Source: JAFARZ01 sp035651595 (lineage in GTDB: Bacteria > Actinomycetota > Actinomycetes > Streptosporangiales > Streptosporangiaceae). Taken from it: a stretch of DNA of 39,499 nucleotides. This document shows, one piece after another, positions 15,983-24,732 of the stretch. The notes under the pieces are model-generated. The model was not told where the DNA came from, made no database searches, and was given only the letters and a program-made list of their open reading frames with translations. The DNA is taken from the NCBI GenBank assembly GCA_035651595.1, contig DASRFJ010000025.1:1-39499 (forward strand), in the 5' to 3' direction. The position numbers and the translations under genes are program-made. How positions within the stretch are numbered: the stretch's first letter is position 1; the number at the start of each line of letters is the position of its first letter.

Positions 15983-16603
15983 CCAGCCCGCCAGCACTCC
16001 GCCTGTTCGCCCGCTCCGCCTGGTCGCCCGGTCCGCCTGGTCCCCCGGGTCCGCCTGGTCGCCTGGTCCGGCCGTGATACCGCGCGGTCACGGTCCCAAT
16101 CCAGGACATTTAGCTCATTCCGGGCGTGTCGGCGAGCGGGCCTGATCATTGCGGACAGTTACCCCCGATCCGGACTCTGTTGGCGAATGCGCACGCACGC
16201 ATGGCCCGTGCCGGCCGCTGGGCCTGGCCGCCGGGTCTGGCCGTGTGCGCGCAGCCTGTGCCTGGAGTGCAGCGTGCGGCTACCGGGACAGGAGCGCACC
16301 CGCAGTCCGCCATCAACGTGGAAGATTTCCCCTTCGTGGAAGACCGGCCCCCGTACGCGAGGGTCGCGTTACCACGAAGGGGAAAACAGCCACGTTAACC
16401 GACGCCCATCGAGCCCGCCGCTGACCCACCGGGCGCCCAGCGATCCGGGCACGGCCGGCCCGGGCGGACCTCGCGGGCCGGGTGGCTCGGGCGGACCTCG
16501 CGGGCACGGCCGACCCGGCCGGACCTCGCGGCCGGGCGGCGCGCCCCGGGCACAGGTTGGGCTGGGCGCTGGCAACCGCGGATCGGCGCTCAGGGTGGGG
16601 CGC
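15983..16603. other. 621-bp intergenic region with three kinds of repeats
   Basis: No gene is supported between the convergent hydrolase and kinase genes. It holds a (CCGCCTGGT)-like run at ~16016-16075, the 82-bp palindromic element at 16315-16396, and a 27-bp-period GC repeat at 16462-16532 (GGGCGGACCTCGCGGGC at 16462 and exactly again at 16489, then a decayed third unit). The run and the GC repeat encode collagen-like Gly-Pro frames but lie in no credible gene. Confidence 0.6.
16315..16396. repeat. 82-bp palindromic dispersed element, copy 1
   Basis: Two 25-bp arms in inverted orientation (16315-16339 and 16372-16396) match at 22 of 25 positions. Each starts AACGTGG and ends TTTCCCCTTCGTGG, read inward. 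The 32-bp centre has CCGGCCCCCGTACGCGAGGG. A second copy of exactly the same length is at 26416-26497. This is a REP/MITE-like unit with no coding capacity. Confidence 0.75.
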
Positions 16604-18877
16604 TCAGGGTGGGGGTGGGAGCGGAGCCCAGGGTGACCAGGTGTGCTGCGCGGTCCAGGTTGCATACGCGAAGGCGCCGGAGGCGGTGCGGGCGAGGATT
16701 TCGGTGACCGTGGGGGTTTGCAAGGCCGTCACGGCGCCGTTGGAGCTGCCCTTCAGCGATTGCCACGGCGACCAGGACGCGCCGGCCTTCGCGGAGAGCT
16801 GGACGGTGTGGAACACGCTGAGGCCGAAGTTTGAGTCCATGCAGAAGGCTTCGAGGCGGCCGCCGTGCTCGCCGTCGGTGCCGCTGAGCACGGCCGGGTC
16901 GGTGCTGCACGCGTTGCCGGCCAGTTGCGCCGGGCCGCCCCAGCGGGTTCCGGTCCTGGACAGCTGCCAGATGTGCAGCAGGTCACCGTTGGTGCTACGG
17001 GCGAAAACCTCGAGCCGTCCGTCCGCATTCGCGGCGACGCCGGGTACCCCGACGAAGCGGGAATTTCCCGGCGCCGGGGCCCAGCCGGCCCAATTGCCGC
17101 TGAGGTAGTAGTCATGCACGAGCTGACGGCCCACCGTCGCGGCGAACACCTGCGGATGCCCGGTCGCGTCCAGCGCGACGGCGGGCGGACCGGTGACCGG
17201 GCCGCCCAGCGAGGTCCAGCCGGTCCAAGTGCCGCCGCCCGAACCGGATGACTGCGACACATAGCCGACGTGGGCGTCGCTGAGCAGCGCGAATACCTCC
17301 AGGTGCCCATCGGGCCAGGCGACCACCGCCGGGCTGCTGTGGGTGATCGTCGTGCCAAGCGCCACGGGGCCCTGCCACGACGCGGCTCCGGGCGACGTCT
17401 GCCAGATCTCGGCGACCTGCCCGGTCTTCGCCCGGGCGAAGACAATCAGGCGGCCGTCCTTCGCGGTCACGACCGCTGGGTCGGCGGTGTAGGCCGGACC
17501 GCCCGGCAACGTGGTCCAAGCAGACCACGAGCCGTGACCGAAGCGGGACGCGATCAGCCTGCCGTTGCCTGCCACCGCCACGACTTCGGGGCTGGCGTCG
17601 GCGTTGGCCGCGGCGGCCACCCGGAATTGCTGGCCGATCGGCGGCGGCGCCGGCGGGCCCGCCAGGCCGGGGGCGGAAGGCGCTGGCGACGACGGCGCGG
17701 ACGATGGTGCCGACGTGGGCGACGACCCGGCCGGCCCGGGTGGAGCCGACGCGGCGTGATTGCTGCCGGGCACGAACGCCGCCACGGCCGAAGCCACGAT
17801 AGCCAGGCCGGCGATGGCCGCCAGCACCAGACTCGCCCTGCCGAGACGGTCCGCCCGGTTGGCTCGGCGCTTGCCGGGACCGGCACTCGCCGCCGGAACC
17901 GCCGGAACCGGGCGCGCGATGGCGTCGGGCTCCTGCCGGATACCCGGCGCCGGTGGCGCCGCTTCCGCCGCCGGTGGCGCTTCCGCCGCCGAAGGCGCCG
18001 CCTCCCCCAGTCGGGGCGCGGCCTCCGCCAGAGCGGACGCGGCCATGCCAGGTGCCGCGCTTGGCGCAGGGCTCGGTGCCGCACTTGGCGCAGGGCTTGG
18101 CGCGTCCGCCGCGGCCACGTCGAGGGCCCGGGCGATCTCGTGGAAGGTGGGCCGGTCGGCCGGGGCGCGGCGCAGCAGGGCGTTGACGATGTCGTACAGC
18201 GAACCGTTGCCGCTGAGGTGTGGCGGGTCCTCGCCGGCGACCGGGCCATGGCCGCAGAGCGCCGCGTAGAGCGTGGCCCCGAGCGACCACAGGTCGGCGG
18301 CGGGCGTGGCGGGCATGCCCATCGCTCGCTCGGGTGCCAGATAACCGGACGGGCCGCCGGCCGTCACGACGATGCCGAAATCGGTGAGCACGGCCTGCCC
18401 GTCGGGCGTGATCATCACGTTCGCGGGCTTCAGGTCCCGGTGCGGGACACCGACGAGATGCCCGGCCACGAGCGCGGCGAGCACCTGCCTGCCGATGTCG
18501 GCGACGCGATACGGCGGGAGCGGCCCCTGATCCGCGATCAGCTCCGCCAGCGGACGGCCCTCGACCAGCTGCATCACGATGTACGGCGAGTCCCCGCCGG
18601 AGACGACGTCATAGATCGCCGCCACCCCGGGATGCTGGATCCTGGCCGCGGCTCGCGCCTCGCGAACGGTCCGCTCGGCCGCCTCGGCCTCGGCCGCCTC
18701 GGCTTCGGCAGGCGGGCCGTCGTCCGCGGCGGGGGCCAGCGCCAGCTGCTTCACCGCGATCTCGCGATTAAGCAGGATGTCCAGCCCGCGGTACACGGTA
18801 CCGGCCCCGCCGCTGCCGATTGGCGCGACGAGCTGGTACCGGCCCGCGACGAGGCCGTCGTGGGTGGGAGCGGTCAT
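16604..18877 (-). CDS. Transmembrane Ser/Thr protein kinase with extracellular PLL-like propeller
   Basis: 757 aa. The Hanks kinase domain (~1-258) has the glycine loop GSGGAGTVY (21-29), Lys43 (IAVKQL), HRDLKPANV (146-154), DFG (166-168), APE (181-183) and DLWSLG. A long Ala/Pro-rich linker (~259-345, APSPAPSAAPSPAPSAAP) leads to one membrane helix (~349-369). The outer domain (~417-757) has repeats with SPEVVAV.GNGRL, WSAWTTLPGG, DPAVVTAKDGRLIVFAR and GRLEVFARSTNG, a PLL/beta-propeller sensor-type fold in place of PASTA repeats. The DFG-APE segment is only 18 residues and lacks the usual phosphorylated Thr cluster. The ATG at 18877 is preceded by GGGG. It diverges from the secreted peptidase gene. 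Confidence 0.9.
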   Translation of the reverse strand: MTAPTHDGLVAGRYQLVAPIGSGGAGTVYRGLDILLNREIAVKQLALAPAADDGPPAEAEAAEAEAAERTVREARAAARIQHPGVAAIYDVVSGGDSPYIVMQLVEGRPLAELIADQGPLPPYRVADIGRQVLAALVAGHLVGVPHRDLKPANVMITPDGQAVLTDFGIVVTAGGPSGYLAPERAMGMPATPAADLWSLGATLYAALCGHGPVAGEDPPHLSGNGSLYDIVNALLRRAPADRPTFHEIARALDVAAADAPSPAPSAAPSPAPSAAPGMAASALAEAAPRLGEAAPSAAEAPPAAEAAPPAPGIRQEPDAIARPVPAVPAASAGPGKRRANRADRLGRASLVLAAIAGLAIVASAVAAFVPGSNHAASAPPGPAGSSPTSAPSSAPSSPAPSAPGLAGPPAPPPIGQQFRVAAAANADASPEVVAVAGNGRLIASRFGHGSWSAWTTLPGGPAYTADPAVVTAKDGRLIVFARAKTGQVAEIWQTSPGAASWQGPVALGTTITHSSPAVVAWPDGHLEVFALLSDAHVGYVSQSSGSGGGTWTGWTSLGGPVTGPPAVALDATGHPQVFAATVGRQLVHDYYLSGNWAGWAPAPGNSRFVGVPGVAANADGRLEVFARSTNGDLLHIWQLSRTGTRWGGPAQLAGNACSTDPAVLSGTDGEHGGRLEAFCMDSNFGLSVFHTVQLSAKAGASWSPWQSLKGSSNGAVTALQTPTVTEILARTASGAFAYATWTAQHTWSPWAPLPPPP

Positions 18878-19154
18878 GTCATGTTCCCCACTTCCCCCAA
18901 CGAAAGAGCCGGTACTGGCTCAGCACCACCGTAGGCCGGGGCAGCTCAGCGGCAGGCGCGCGTTCGAGCTTGTTAATACAATTGCCCAGGACGCAGCGGG
19001 GGGTGCGGCACGCCAAACGGGTAGCAGGAGATCATCACGATTTGAGCAAGGAAGTCGTAAGAATCTCCCGCTATCCCGACAAAGTATGCAAAATCTCCCC
19101 ATGTCCACACTCATGGACACTTTCCGCCATAGTGCGTCACGAAGGGGAAAGCAC

Positions 19155-20738
19155 TTGCGAAGACTGATCACCGTTCTCGCTGTGGCCGGGGTCGCGGCTG
19201 GCACGATGGTAACCACTTCCGTCGCGGCAACCGCCAAGACCGCCACAAGCAGGGCGACGGCGACCGCGAGCATCAGCTGGGGATCATGCTCGGATCCCAA
19301 CCTCAAACAAATGCACGCGCAGTGCGGCTTCCTCAAGGTGCCGCTCAACTACAGCCACCCGAACGGCGCGAAGATCTCCCTCGCCGTGTCGCGGATCGCG
19401 CACACGTCGTCGGCGGCCGACTACCAGGGCATCATCCTGACCAACCCCGGCGGGCCCGGCGGGTCGGGCTTGAACCTGAACGCGTTCCTCATCCAGGCCC
19501 TCCAGCAGGAGAAGCTCACCAATGGCGCGGCCGCCGCGGGTGACTACGACTGGATCGGCTTCGACCCGCGTGGCGTCGGCTCCAGCAAGCCGGCGCTGAG
19601 CTGCCAGCCGAACTACTTCAGCGGCGACCGGCCGGACTACATCCCGACCAGCGCCTCGCTCGTGCAGACCTGGCTCAAGCGGTCGAAGGCATATGCGCAG
19701 GCGTGCGCCAAGAAGAACGGCGCGCTGCTCGCCAACATCACCACGATCGACTCGGCGCGGGACATGGACAGCATCCGCGCCGCTCTCGGCCAGCAGCAGA
19801 TCACCTACTACGGCTTCTCGTACGGGACCTACCTGGGGCAGGTCTACAGCACCTTGTTCGGTTCGCACGTGCGCCGCATCATCCTGGACAGCAACGTCGA
19901 CCCGCGCGACGTGTGGTACGCCGCCAACCTCAACCAGGACGTCGCGTTCAACCGCAACATCAAGATCTGGTTCGCCTGGCTCGCCAAGTACCACAACGTC
20001 TACCACCTCGGTAACACCGAACAGGCGGTGCAGAAGCTCTTCTACAGCGAGGAGGCGCGCCTGCTCAAGCACCCCGCGGGCGGCGAGATAGGCCCGGACG
20101 AGTGGACCGACATCTTCCTCGAGGCCGGCTACTACGAGCAGACCTGGCTCCAGCTGGGCAGCGCACTCGCCGGTTACATCCACAACGCCAAGGGCGCCGT
20201 GAAGACCCTCGAGAACCTGTACGTCGGCACCGACTCGCCCGGCAACGACAACGAGTTCGCGGTGTACAACGCCGTGCAGTGCACCGACGTGCAGTGGCCG
20301 CTGAGCTGGGCGAAGTGGGCCAGGGACAACTGGCGCGTCTACAAGGAAGCGCCGTTCGAGACCTGGGACAACGCCTGGTTCAACGCGCCGTGCCTGTACT
20401 GGCCGGCGAAGGCGGGCAAGCCGGTGCATATCAACGGGAGCAAGATCAGCAGCGCCCTGCTGATCGACGAAACGCTCGATGCGGCGACTCCGTTCCCGGG
20501 CAGCCTCGAGGTCCGCAAGCTCTTCCCCAACGCGGTCCTGCTCGCCGAGCCGGGCGGCACCACCCACGCGGACTCGCTGTCCGGCGACGCGTGCGTAGAC
20601 AACACGATCGCTAATTACCTGGCGCTCGGCCAGCTGCCCGCGCGCCAGCCCGGCAACGGCCCGGACGCGACATGCAAGCCACTGCCGGTGCCGGTGCCGA
20701 CGTCGGCACACTCCGCGGCGGCTGCCAGGGTCCGTTAA
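19155..20738 (+). CDS. Secreted tripeptidyl aminopeptidase (S33 alpha/beta hydrolase)
   Basis: 527 aa from the TTG at 19155, chosen because GAAGGGGAAAG lies 5-8 nt before it; ATGs at 19100 and 19112 have no ribosome-binding site. It has a basic signal peptide (LRRLITVLAVAGVAAGTM, cut near VAA-TA). The family pattern is complete: CGFLKVPLNYSHPNG, GIILTNPGGPGGSGLN (oxyanion), YDWIGFDPRGVGSSKP, nucleophile YYGFSYGTYLGQVY, ALLIDETLDAATPF with the catalytic Asp, and GTTHADSL with the His, plus CVDNTIANYLALGQLP at the end. It removes tripeptides from protein N-termini outside the cell (SlpD/E, Tap type). Followed by a 16-bp-stem terminator. Confidence 0.92.
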   Translation: MRRLITVLAVAGVAAGTMVTTSVAATAKTATSRATATASISWGSCSDPNLKQMHAQCGFLKVPLNYSHPNGAKISLAVSRIAHTSSAADYQGIILTNPGGPGGSGLNLNAFLIQALQQEKLTNGAAAAGDYDWIGFDPRGVGSSKPALSCQPNYFSGDRPDYIPTSASLVQTWLKRSKAYAQACAKKNGALLANITTIDSARDMDSIRAALGQQQITYYGFSYGTYLGQVYSTLFGSHVRRIILDSNVDPRDVWYAANLNQDVAFNRNIKIWFAWLAKYHNVYHLGNTEQAVQKLFYSEEARLLKHPAGGEIGPDEWTDIFLEAGYYEQTWLQLGSALAGYIHNAKGAVKTLENLYVGTDSPGNDNEFAVYNAVQCTDVQWPLSWAKWARDNWRVYKEAPFETWDNAWFNAPCLYWPAKAGKPVHINGSKISSALLIDETLDAATPFPGSLEVRKLFPNAVLLAEPGGTTHADSLSGDACVDNTIANYLALGQLPARQPGNGPDATCKPLPVPVPTSAHSAAAARVR

Positions 20739-20754
20739 AGCTCTCTTTTACTCC

Positions 20755-20789
20755 GAACGGGCGGTGGTTCGACGAACCACCGCCCGTTC
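20755..20789. terminator. Perfect 16-bp-stem terminator hairpin
   Basis: GAACGGGCGGTGGTTC (20755-20770), loop GAC, GAACCACCGCCCGTTC (20774-20789), starting 16 bp after the peptidase stop. The arm word CCGAACGGGCGGTGGTTC also occurs at 5862-5879 with one change, and more diverged at 20809-20826. Confidence 0.85.
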
Positions 20790-20827
20790 AGCCCAACCAG
20801 CCGCAGTGCCGAACCGTCCTTGGTTAT

Positions 20828-22060
20828 ATGCGATACATACTCGCTTGCGTTTGCGCACTCGGCATTACCGTCGCCATCGCGGCAACGGTATCGGCGGCAC
20901 CTCAGCGGCCAGCCGCGGCGGCTGCTACCTGGCGGATCGCCGCCACCATACGTCCCGGTCACGGCGGCCGCGTGTTCGTGTCGAGCGTCTCGGCTCCCGC
21001 CGCCAACGACGTCTGGGCGCTCGGCGGAACCCTCACCGACGCGAACAAGAGCTTCCCCGTCCTTGACCACTGGAACGGTCGCGCGTGGCAGCGGGTCTCG
21101 GTGCCCGGCGCCGGCTATCCGTTCAACCCGTACCAGGTCGCGGCCTCGTCCGCCGGTGACGTGTGGGTATTCGGCCTGGCGGCCGGCGTCGCCCACCCGC
21201 GCTGGGCGCACTGGAACGGCAGGTCGTGGACGACCGGCGCCCTTCCCGTCATCAGGGTCGCCGGAAACAACGCTCCCGCGGTGACGATCACCGCCGCCGC
21301 GTCGGCCGGGCCCGGCGACGTATGGGTGGCGGGTACGGTCACCGACTGGAACTCGAAGTTCGGCCTGCCCGCCCAGGCATTCCTGGCCAGGGACGACGGG
21401 CACGGCTGGCGGACGTACCGGATCCCGGAAAGCATGCCGAACGTCGTCGGGATCAGCGCCCTCAGCCACACCGACGTCTGGGCAGCCGCCACCGCCGGGC
21501 AGGGAACGTCAGGGGTCGGGGCGAGCACGTCGAACGCCAGCGTCCTGCTGCACTGGACCGGCGCATCCTGGCAGTCGATCCCGGTACCGCGGACAGTCAG
21601 TGTCAGCGCCGTTGCCGGCACGTCCGCGCACAGCGCCTGGGTGACCGGCGGCCTGCCCGGCAAGGGACCGGGCGGGCTCACGTACGTAGCGGGCGCGGCG
21701 TACTGGAACGGATCACGGTGGACGACCACGACGGATCCAGCGGCCGACGCCCAATTCCCGCGTACCGGCTACCTCGACGAACTGACCAGCGTGGTTTCCG
21801 ACGGTAACGGCGGATTGTGGGCGGCAGCGGAGCCGTATCCGCCGATCCTGAGCTCGCTGCCGGGGCAAGCGTCGCTGTGGCATTACGCCAACGGCCGCTG
21901 GACCGGCGTTCAGCTCGGCCAATTCGGCGACATCAACCTGTTCCAGCTTGCCAGGGCACCGGGAACCACGTCGATCTGGGCCGCGGGCACGGCCGTGAAC
22001 TCGGCCTCACCCGGGTACCCAGAGAACGGGATCATCCTCCAGTCACGGGCTGGTGAGTAG
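20828..22060 (+). CDS. Secreted beta-propeller protein of unknown function
   Basis: 410 aa from the ATG at 20828. Its signal peptide is YILACVCALGITVAIAATVS with a cut near SAA-P. The mature part repeats (A)xDVWALGG..., HWNGRAWQRVSVP, DVWVFGLAAG, HWNGRSWTTGALP, DVWVAGTVTDW, DVWAAATAGQG, HWTGASWQSIPVP, AYWNGSRWTTTTD and LWHYANGRWTGVQLG, typical of secreted actinomycete propellers with DVWA-type blades (six to seven). The binding partner is unknown. No good ribosome-binding site is seen (TTGGTTAT before ATG). The 3' end overlaps the convergent isomerase-like gene by 18 bp. Confidence 0.8.
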   Translation: MRYILACVCALGITVAIAATVSAAPQRPAAAAATWRIAATIRPGHGGRVFVSSVSAPAANDVWALGGTLTDANKSFPVLDHWNGRAWQRVSVPGAGYPFNPYQVAASSAGDVWVFGLAAGVAHPRWAHWNGRSWTTGALPVIRVAGNNAPAVTITAAASAGPGDVWVAGTVTDWNSKFGLPAQAFLARDDGHGWRTYRIPESMPNVVGISALSHTDVWAAATAGQGTSGVGASTSNASVLLHWTGASWQSIPVPRTVSVSAVAGTSAHSAWVTGGLPGKGPGGLTYVAGAAYWNGSRWTTTTDPAADAQFPRTGYLDELTSVVSDGNGGLWAAAEPYPPILSSLPGQASLWHYANGRWTGVQLGQFGDINLFQLARAPGTTSIWAAGTAVNSASPGYPENGIILQSRAGE

Positions 22061-22879
22061 CTTGCCGAAGCCGAACCCGAGCCACGGCTTGCGCCCGCTC
22101 GCCACCAGCTTGCCGCGGATGATCTGGCCCCACTGGCCGGTGCGGCCGTAGCCCACCAGCAGGAAGGCCACCGGGTCAGCGGAGATCACGCAGTCCGCCT
22201 TCGGTCCGGGCGCGGTAACGGCGAGCGCGCCGTCGTCGAAGGAAAGCCGGTATCCGGGTCCGCCGCGCAGGCGCAGTTCGTAGCTGACGTGGCGGCCGGC
22301 GGCGGCCCGCTGGTCGACGTAGTCCGGCAGGACGGCGAGCGCGCCGGCCAGCACCAGGCGCGAGTCCTGGGGAGTGATGGTCCATGGCAGCCCGGCCGCA
22401 CGCGCGATGTCCAGTCCGTGGAGGACCTGCTCCCCCAGCAGCAGCGCGCTCATCACCGGGACGGTCAGCGTCATCCCGTTGGTGACGAGCGCGCGATCGC
22501 TGTCCGCGCGCCCAGCCGCGGCCCGGGCGAACTCCTCCGCCGCCGCGATGATGGCGTCGGCCAGGCGGGACAGATCCCGTTCCGGGAACTCGCGCAGCTG
22601 GCGGGTGTTCGCGGCCGCGTTGCGCTCCGCCGCGGTCTGCCCGCCGGGAGCCTCATCCAGGTAGTCCCGGGCGTCCCGCTGGCCGGTGAGGAAACCGGTG
22701 TAGAAGCTCGCCTCGCCGACCAGGTGGGCGGCGGTTTCGGCAGCGGTCCACTCCATGCCCGGCACGCGCGCGGCGCCGTCCGGCACCGAGCGGACCATGC
22801 GCGCGGTCCTTTCGGCGGCACCGCGGAGGGCTTCCAGGAGAGCGGTGGTGTCCTGGGCCGTGGTTTCGTCCTGTGACAT
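22043..22879 (-). CDS. Mycothiol-dependent maleylpyruvate-isomerase-like protein
   Basis: 278 aa. The N-terminal DinB-like four-helix domain has metal-ligand motifs VPGMEWTAAETAAHLVGEA and LLLGEQVLHGLDIARAAG. The C-terminal domain is SCP2-like (ISADPVAFLLVGYGR, GQIIRGKLVASGRKPWLG). This is the MDMPI_N family of actinobacterial, mycothiol-linked enzymes. The real substrate is not evident, and most members are not maleylpyruvate isomerases. GGGGGAAG lies ~8 nt before the ATG at 22879. It diverges from a TetR gene across two dyads, and is therefore the likely target of that repressor. Confidence 0.85.
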   Translation of the reverse strand: MSQDETTAQDTTALLEALRGAAERTARMVRSVPDGAARVPGMEWTAAETAAHLVGEASFYTGFLTGQRDARDYLDEAPGGQTAAERNAAANTRQLREFPERDLSRLADAIIAAAEEFARAAAGRADSDRALVTNGMTLTVPVMSALLLGEQVLHGLDIARAAGLPWTITPQDSRLVLAGALAVLPDYVDQRAAAGRHVSYELRLRGGPGYRLSFDDGALAVTAPGPKADCVISADPVAFLLVGYGRTGQWGQIIRGKLVASGRKPWLGFGFGKLLTSP

Positions 22880-22899
22880 CAGTGACGCTTCCCCCGTTT

Positions 22900-22936
22900 C
22901 ACATAGTATCGCTATGTGGCATAACCTCACTATGCC
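22900..22936. promoter_or_regulatory. Two adjacent 19-bp dyads, probable TetR operators
   Basis: CACATAG-TATCG-CTATGTG (22900-22918) and GGCATA-ACCTCAC-TATGCC (22918-22936) are perfect inverted repeats sharing one base, centres 18 bp apart, between the divergent isomerase-like and TetR genes. Two TetR dimers side by side would fit. Confidence 0.7.
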
Positions 22937-22987
22937 ACCGACGGGGCGATGCGAGCAAGAGAGGATCCGATGTGCTAGGCAGATGGC

Positions 22988-23605
22988 GTGCCTGACCGTG
23001 CTGGAGCCGCTCGCCGGACGTCCCTGCGCGCCGAGCAGGTCAGGCAGACGCGTGCCGCGCTGATAGCGGCGGGACGGCTGCTGTTCGGCCGGGACGGGTT
23101 CGCGGCGACATCGGTGGAGGACCTCGCCAGTCAGGCGCGGGTCACCACCGGCGCGCTCTATCACCACTTCCCGAACAAGCTCACGTTGTTCGAGACGGTC
23201 TTCGAGGCGGTGCATGGCGAGCTGCTCGATGCCGCCGAACGAGCCGCGGCCAGCGGGTCCGACGAACTCGAGTCCATCGCCCTCAGTTTCCAGGCCTACC
23301 TGGACCAGCTGCTCGAGCCTGAAGTCCAGCGGATCCTGATCGTCGACGCACCTGCCGTACTGGGGCTTGCCCGGTTCACCGAGCTTGACGAGCGTTACGC
23401 CTTCGCCATGATCGAGGAGGCCCTGCGCTCGGCGACGGCGGCGGGCCAGCTAGCGGTGCGGGACCCGGAGACCGTCACCAGGCTGCTGCTCGGCGCGATA
23501 GTCCGGGGCGGGACCCTGATCGCGAGTTCCGCCGAGCCGGACCGGACCAGGGACGCGGTCGCCGCGGCGCTGCGCACCATGCTGGCCGGGTTCGCGGCCA
23601 GCTGA
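22988..23605 (+). CDS. TetR-family transcriptional repressor
   Basis: 205 aa from the GTG at 22988. The HTH is at ~18-64: QTRAALIAAGRLLFGRDGF, SVEDLASQARV, TTGALYHHFPNKLTLFETVF. The C-terminal ligand domain has RILIVDAPAVLGLARFTELD, which resembles the TetR_C subgroup with a conserved D.P...G...W/F pattern. It probably binds the two dyads at 22900-22936 and controls itself and the divergent isomerase-like gene. The methyltransferase gene starts 18 bp downstream, so an operon of TetR, methyltransferase, esterase and hydrolase is likely. Inducer unknown. Confidence 0.9.
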   Translation: MPDRAGAARRTSLRAEQVRQTRAALIAAGRLLFGRDGFAATSVEDLASQARVTTGALYHHFPNKLTLFETVFEAVHGELLDAAERAAASGSDELESIALSFQAYLDQLLEPEVQRILIVDAPAVLGLARFTELDERYAFAMIEEALRSATAAGQLAVRDPETVTRLLLGAIVRGGTLIASSAEPDRTRDAVAAALRTMLAGFAAS

Positions 23606-23623
23606 ACCCGGGCGGGCGGTAGC

Positions 23624-24724
23624 GTGAGCGGCATGGGACCTGAGGAACATGTGTCGCGGCCGGCTGATGCGGAGGCACTGGCCGGGCGCCTGTTCGGTGA
23701 CATGGCGGGAGCGCTGGAACTGCTCACCGTGTACCTGGGCGAGCGGCTGGGCCTGTATCGGGCCCTGCATGCCGACGGACCGGCGACATCGACCGAGCTG
23801 GCGGCCCGGACGGGCTGTCACGAGCGGTACATCCGGGAGTGGCTGGAGCACCATGCCGCCAGCGGGCTGCTGGAGGTGGATGATCCGGGGGCCGGGCCGC
23901 TGGCTCGCCGGTACTGCCTGCCGCCAGGGCATGTGCCAGCTCTCGCCGACACCGGCGATGTCCGTTACCGGGGGTACAGCGGTGTGGAGCTAGTCCGCGC
24001 CGCGCGCTGGATGCCGCAGGTCGCCGACGCGTTCCGCAGCGGCGGTGGGCCATCCGCGCTGCCGTGGGCGCCGGAGGGCCGACCTGAATTCAACCGGGCG
24101 GTGTTCCTCAACCGGCTCGCCACCCAGTGGCTGCCGGCCATCGCGGACGTGGACCTGCGGCTGCGCGGCGAGCCGCCGGCAAGGATCGCGGATCTGGCCT
24201 GCGGCACCGGCTGGTCCAGCATCGCCATGGCGCAGGCGTACCCGCTGATCAGCGTCGACGGATTCGACCTGGACGCGGACGCGATCGAGGCGGCCCGGCG
24301 CCATGCCGAGGAGGCCGGGCTGGCGGACCGCGTCAGGTTCGCCGCGGCCGACGCGTCCGATCCCGGCGTGAAAGGCCGGTACGACCTGGTCACGATCTTC
24401 GAGGGGCTGCACGATATCTCCCGCCCGGTGGACGCGCTGCGCACGGCGCGCGAGATGCTCCGGGAACCGGGCTGCGTCATTGTCGCCGATGAGCGGGTCG
24501 AGGAGGAGTTCACCGCCCCGGCTTCGGCCGAGGAGCAGTATCACTATGCCTGGAGCGTGGTCGCCTGCCTGCCCGCGGTCATGGGCGATCCAGATACCGC
24601 CGCGACCGGAGCCGTCATGCGACCCGCCACGCTGCGCCGCTACGCCACCGAAGCCGGCTTCCGGGAGCTGGACGTCCTCCCGGTCGACGCGGAACTGCTG
24701 CGCTTCTACCGGCTGACACCCTGA
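23624..24724 (+). CDS. Methyltransferase with N-terminal winged-helix domain (Rv2258c-like)
   Basis: 366 aa from the GTG at 23624; an ATG is three codons on. The N-terminal part (~20-80) is a winged-helix/dimerisation domain (LTVYLGERLGLYRAL, ATSTELAARTGCHERYIREW). The central SAM domain has IADLACGTGWSSIAMAQAYP (motif I), VDGFDLDADAIEAARRHAEE, VRFAAADASD and YDLVTIFEGLHD. The C-terminus carries a lid. This architecture matches actinobacterial proteins of the Rv2258c group, which resemble small-molecule O-methyltransferases. Substrate unknown. It lies 18 bp after the TetR stop and 8 bp before the esterase. Confidence 0.85.
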   Translation: MSGMGPEEHVSRPADAEALAGRLFGDMAGALELLTVYLGERLGLYRALHADGPATSTELAARTGCHERYIREWLEHHAASGLLEVDDPGAGPLARRYCLPPGHVPALADTGDVRYRGYSGVELVRAARWMPQVADAFRSGGGPSALPWAPEGRPEFNRAVFLNRLATQWLPAIADVDLRLRGEPPARIADLACGTGWSSIAMAQAYPLISVDGFDLDADAIEAARRHAEEAGLADRVRFAAADASDPGVKGRYDLVTIFEGLHDISRPVDALRTAREMLREPGCVIVADERVEEEFTAPASAEEQYHYAWSVVACLPAVMGDPDTAATGAVMRPATLRRYATEAGFRELDVLPVDAELLRFYRLTP

Positions 24725-24732
24725 CCGCGGCG

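Noticed and set aside
19138..19156. CACGAAGGGGAAA resembles the arm of the 82-bp palindromic element.
   Set aside because: There is no partner arm, and the purine run is the ribosome-binding site of the peptidase TTG start; similarity is probably chance.
19284..20711. A 475-residue minus-strand open frame opposite the tripeptidyl aminopeptidase.
   Set aside because: Antisense shadow of a strongly conserved gene; typical of high-GC DNA.
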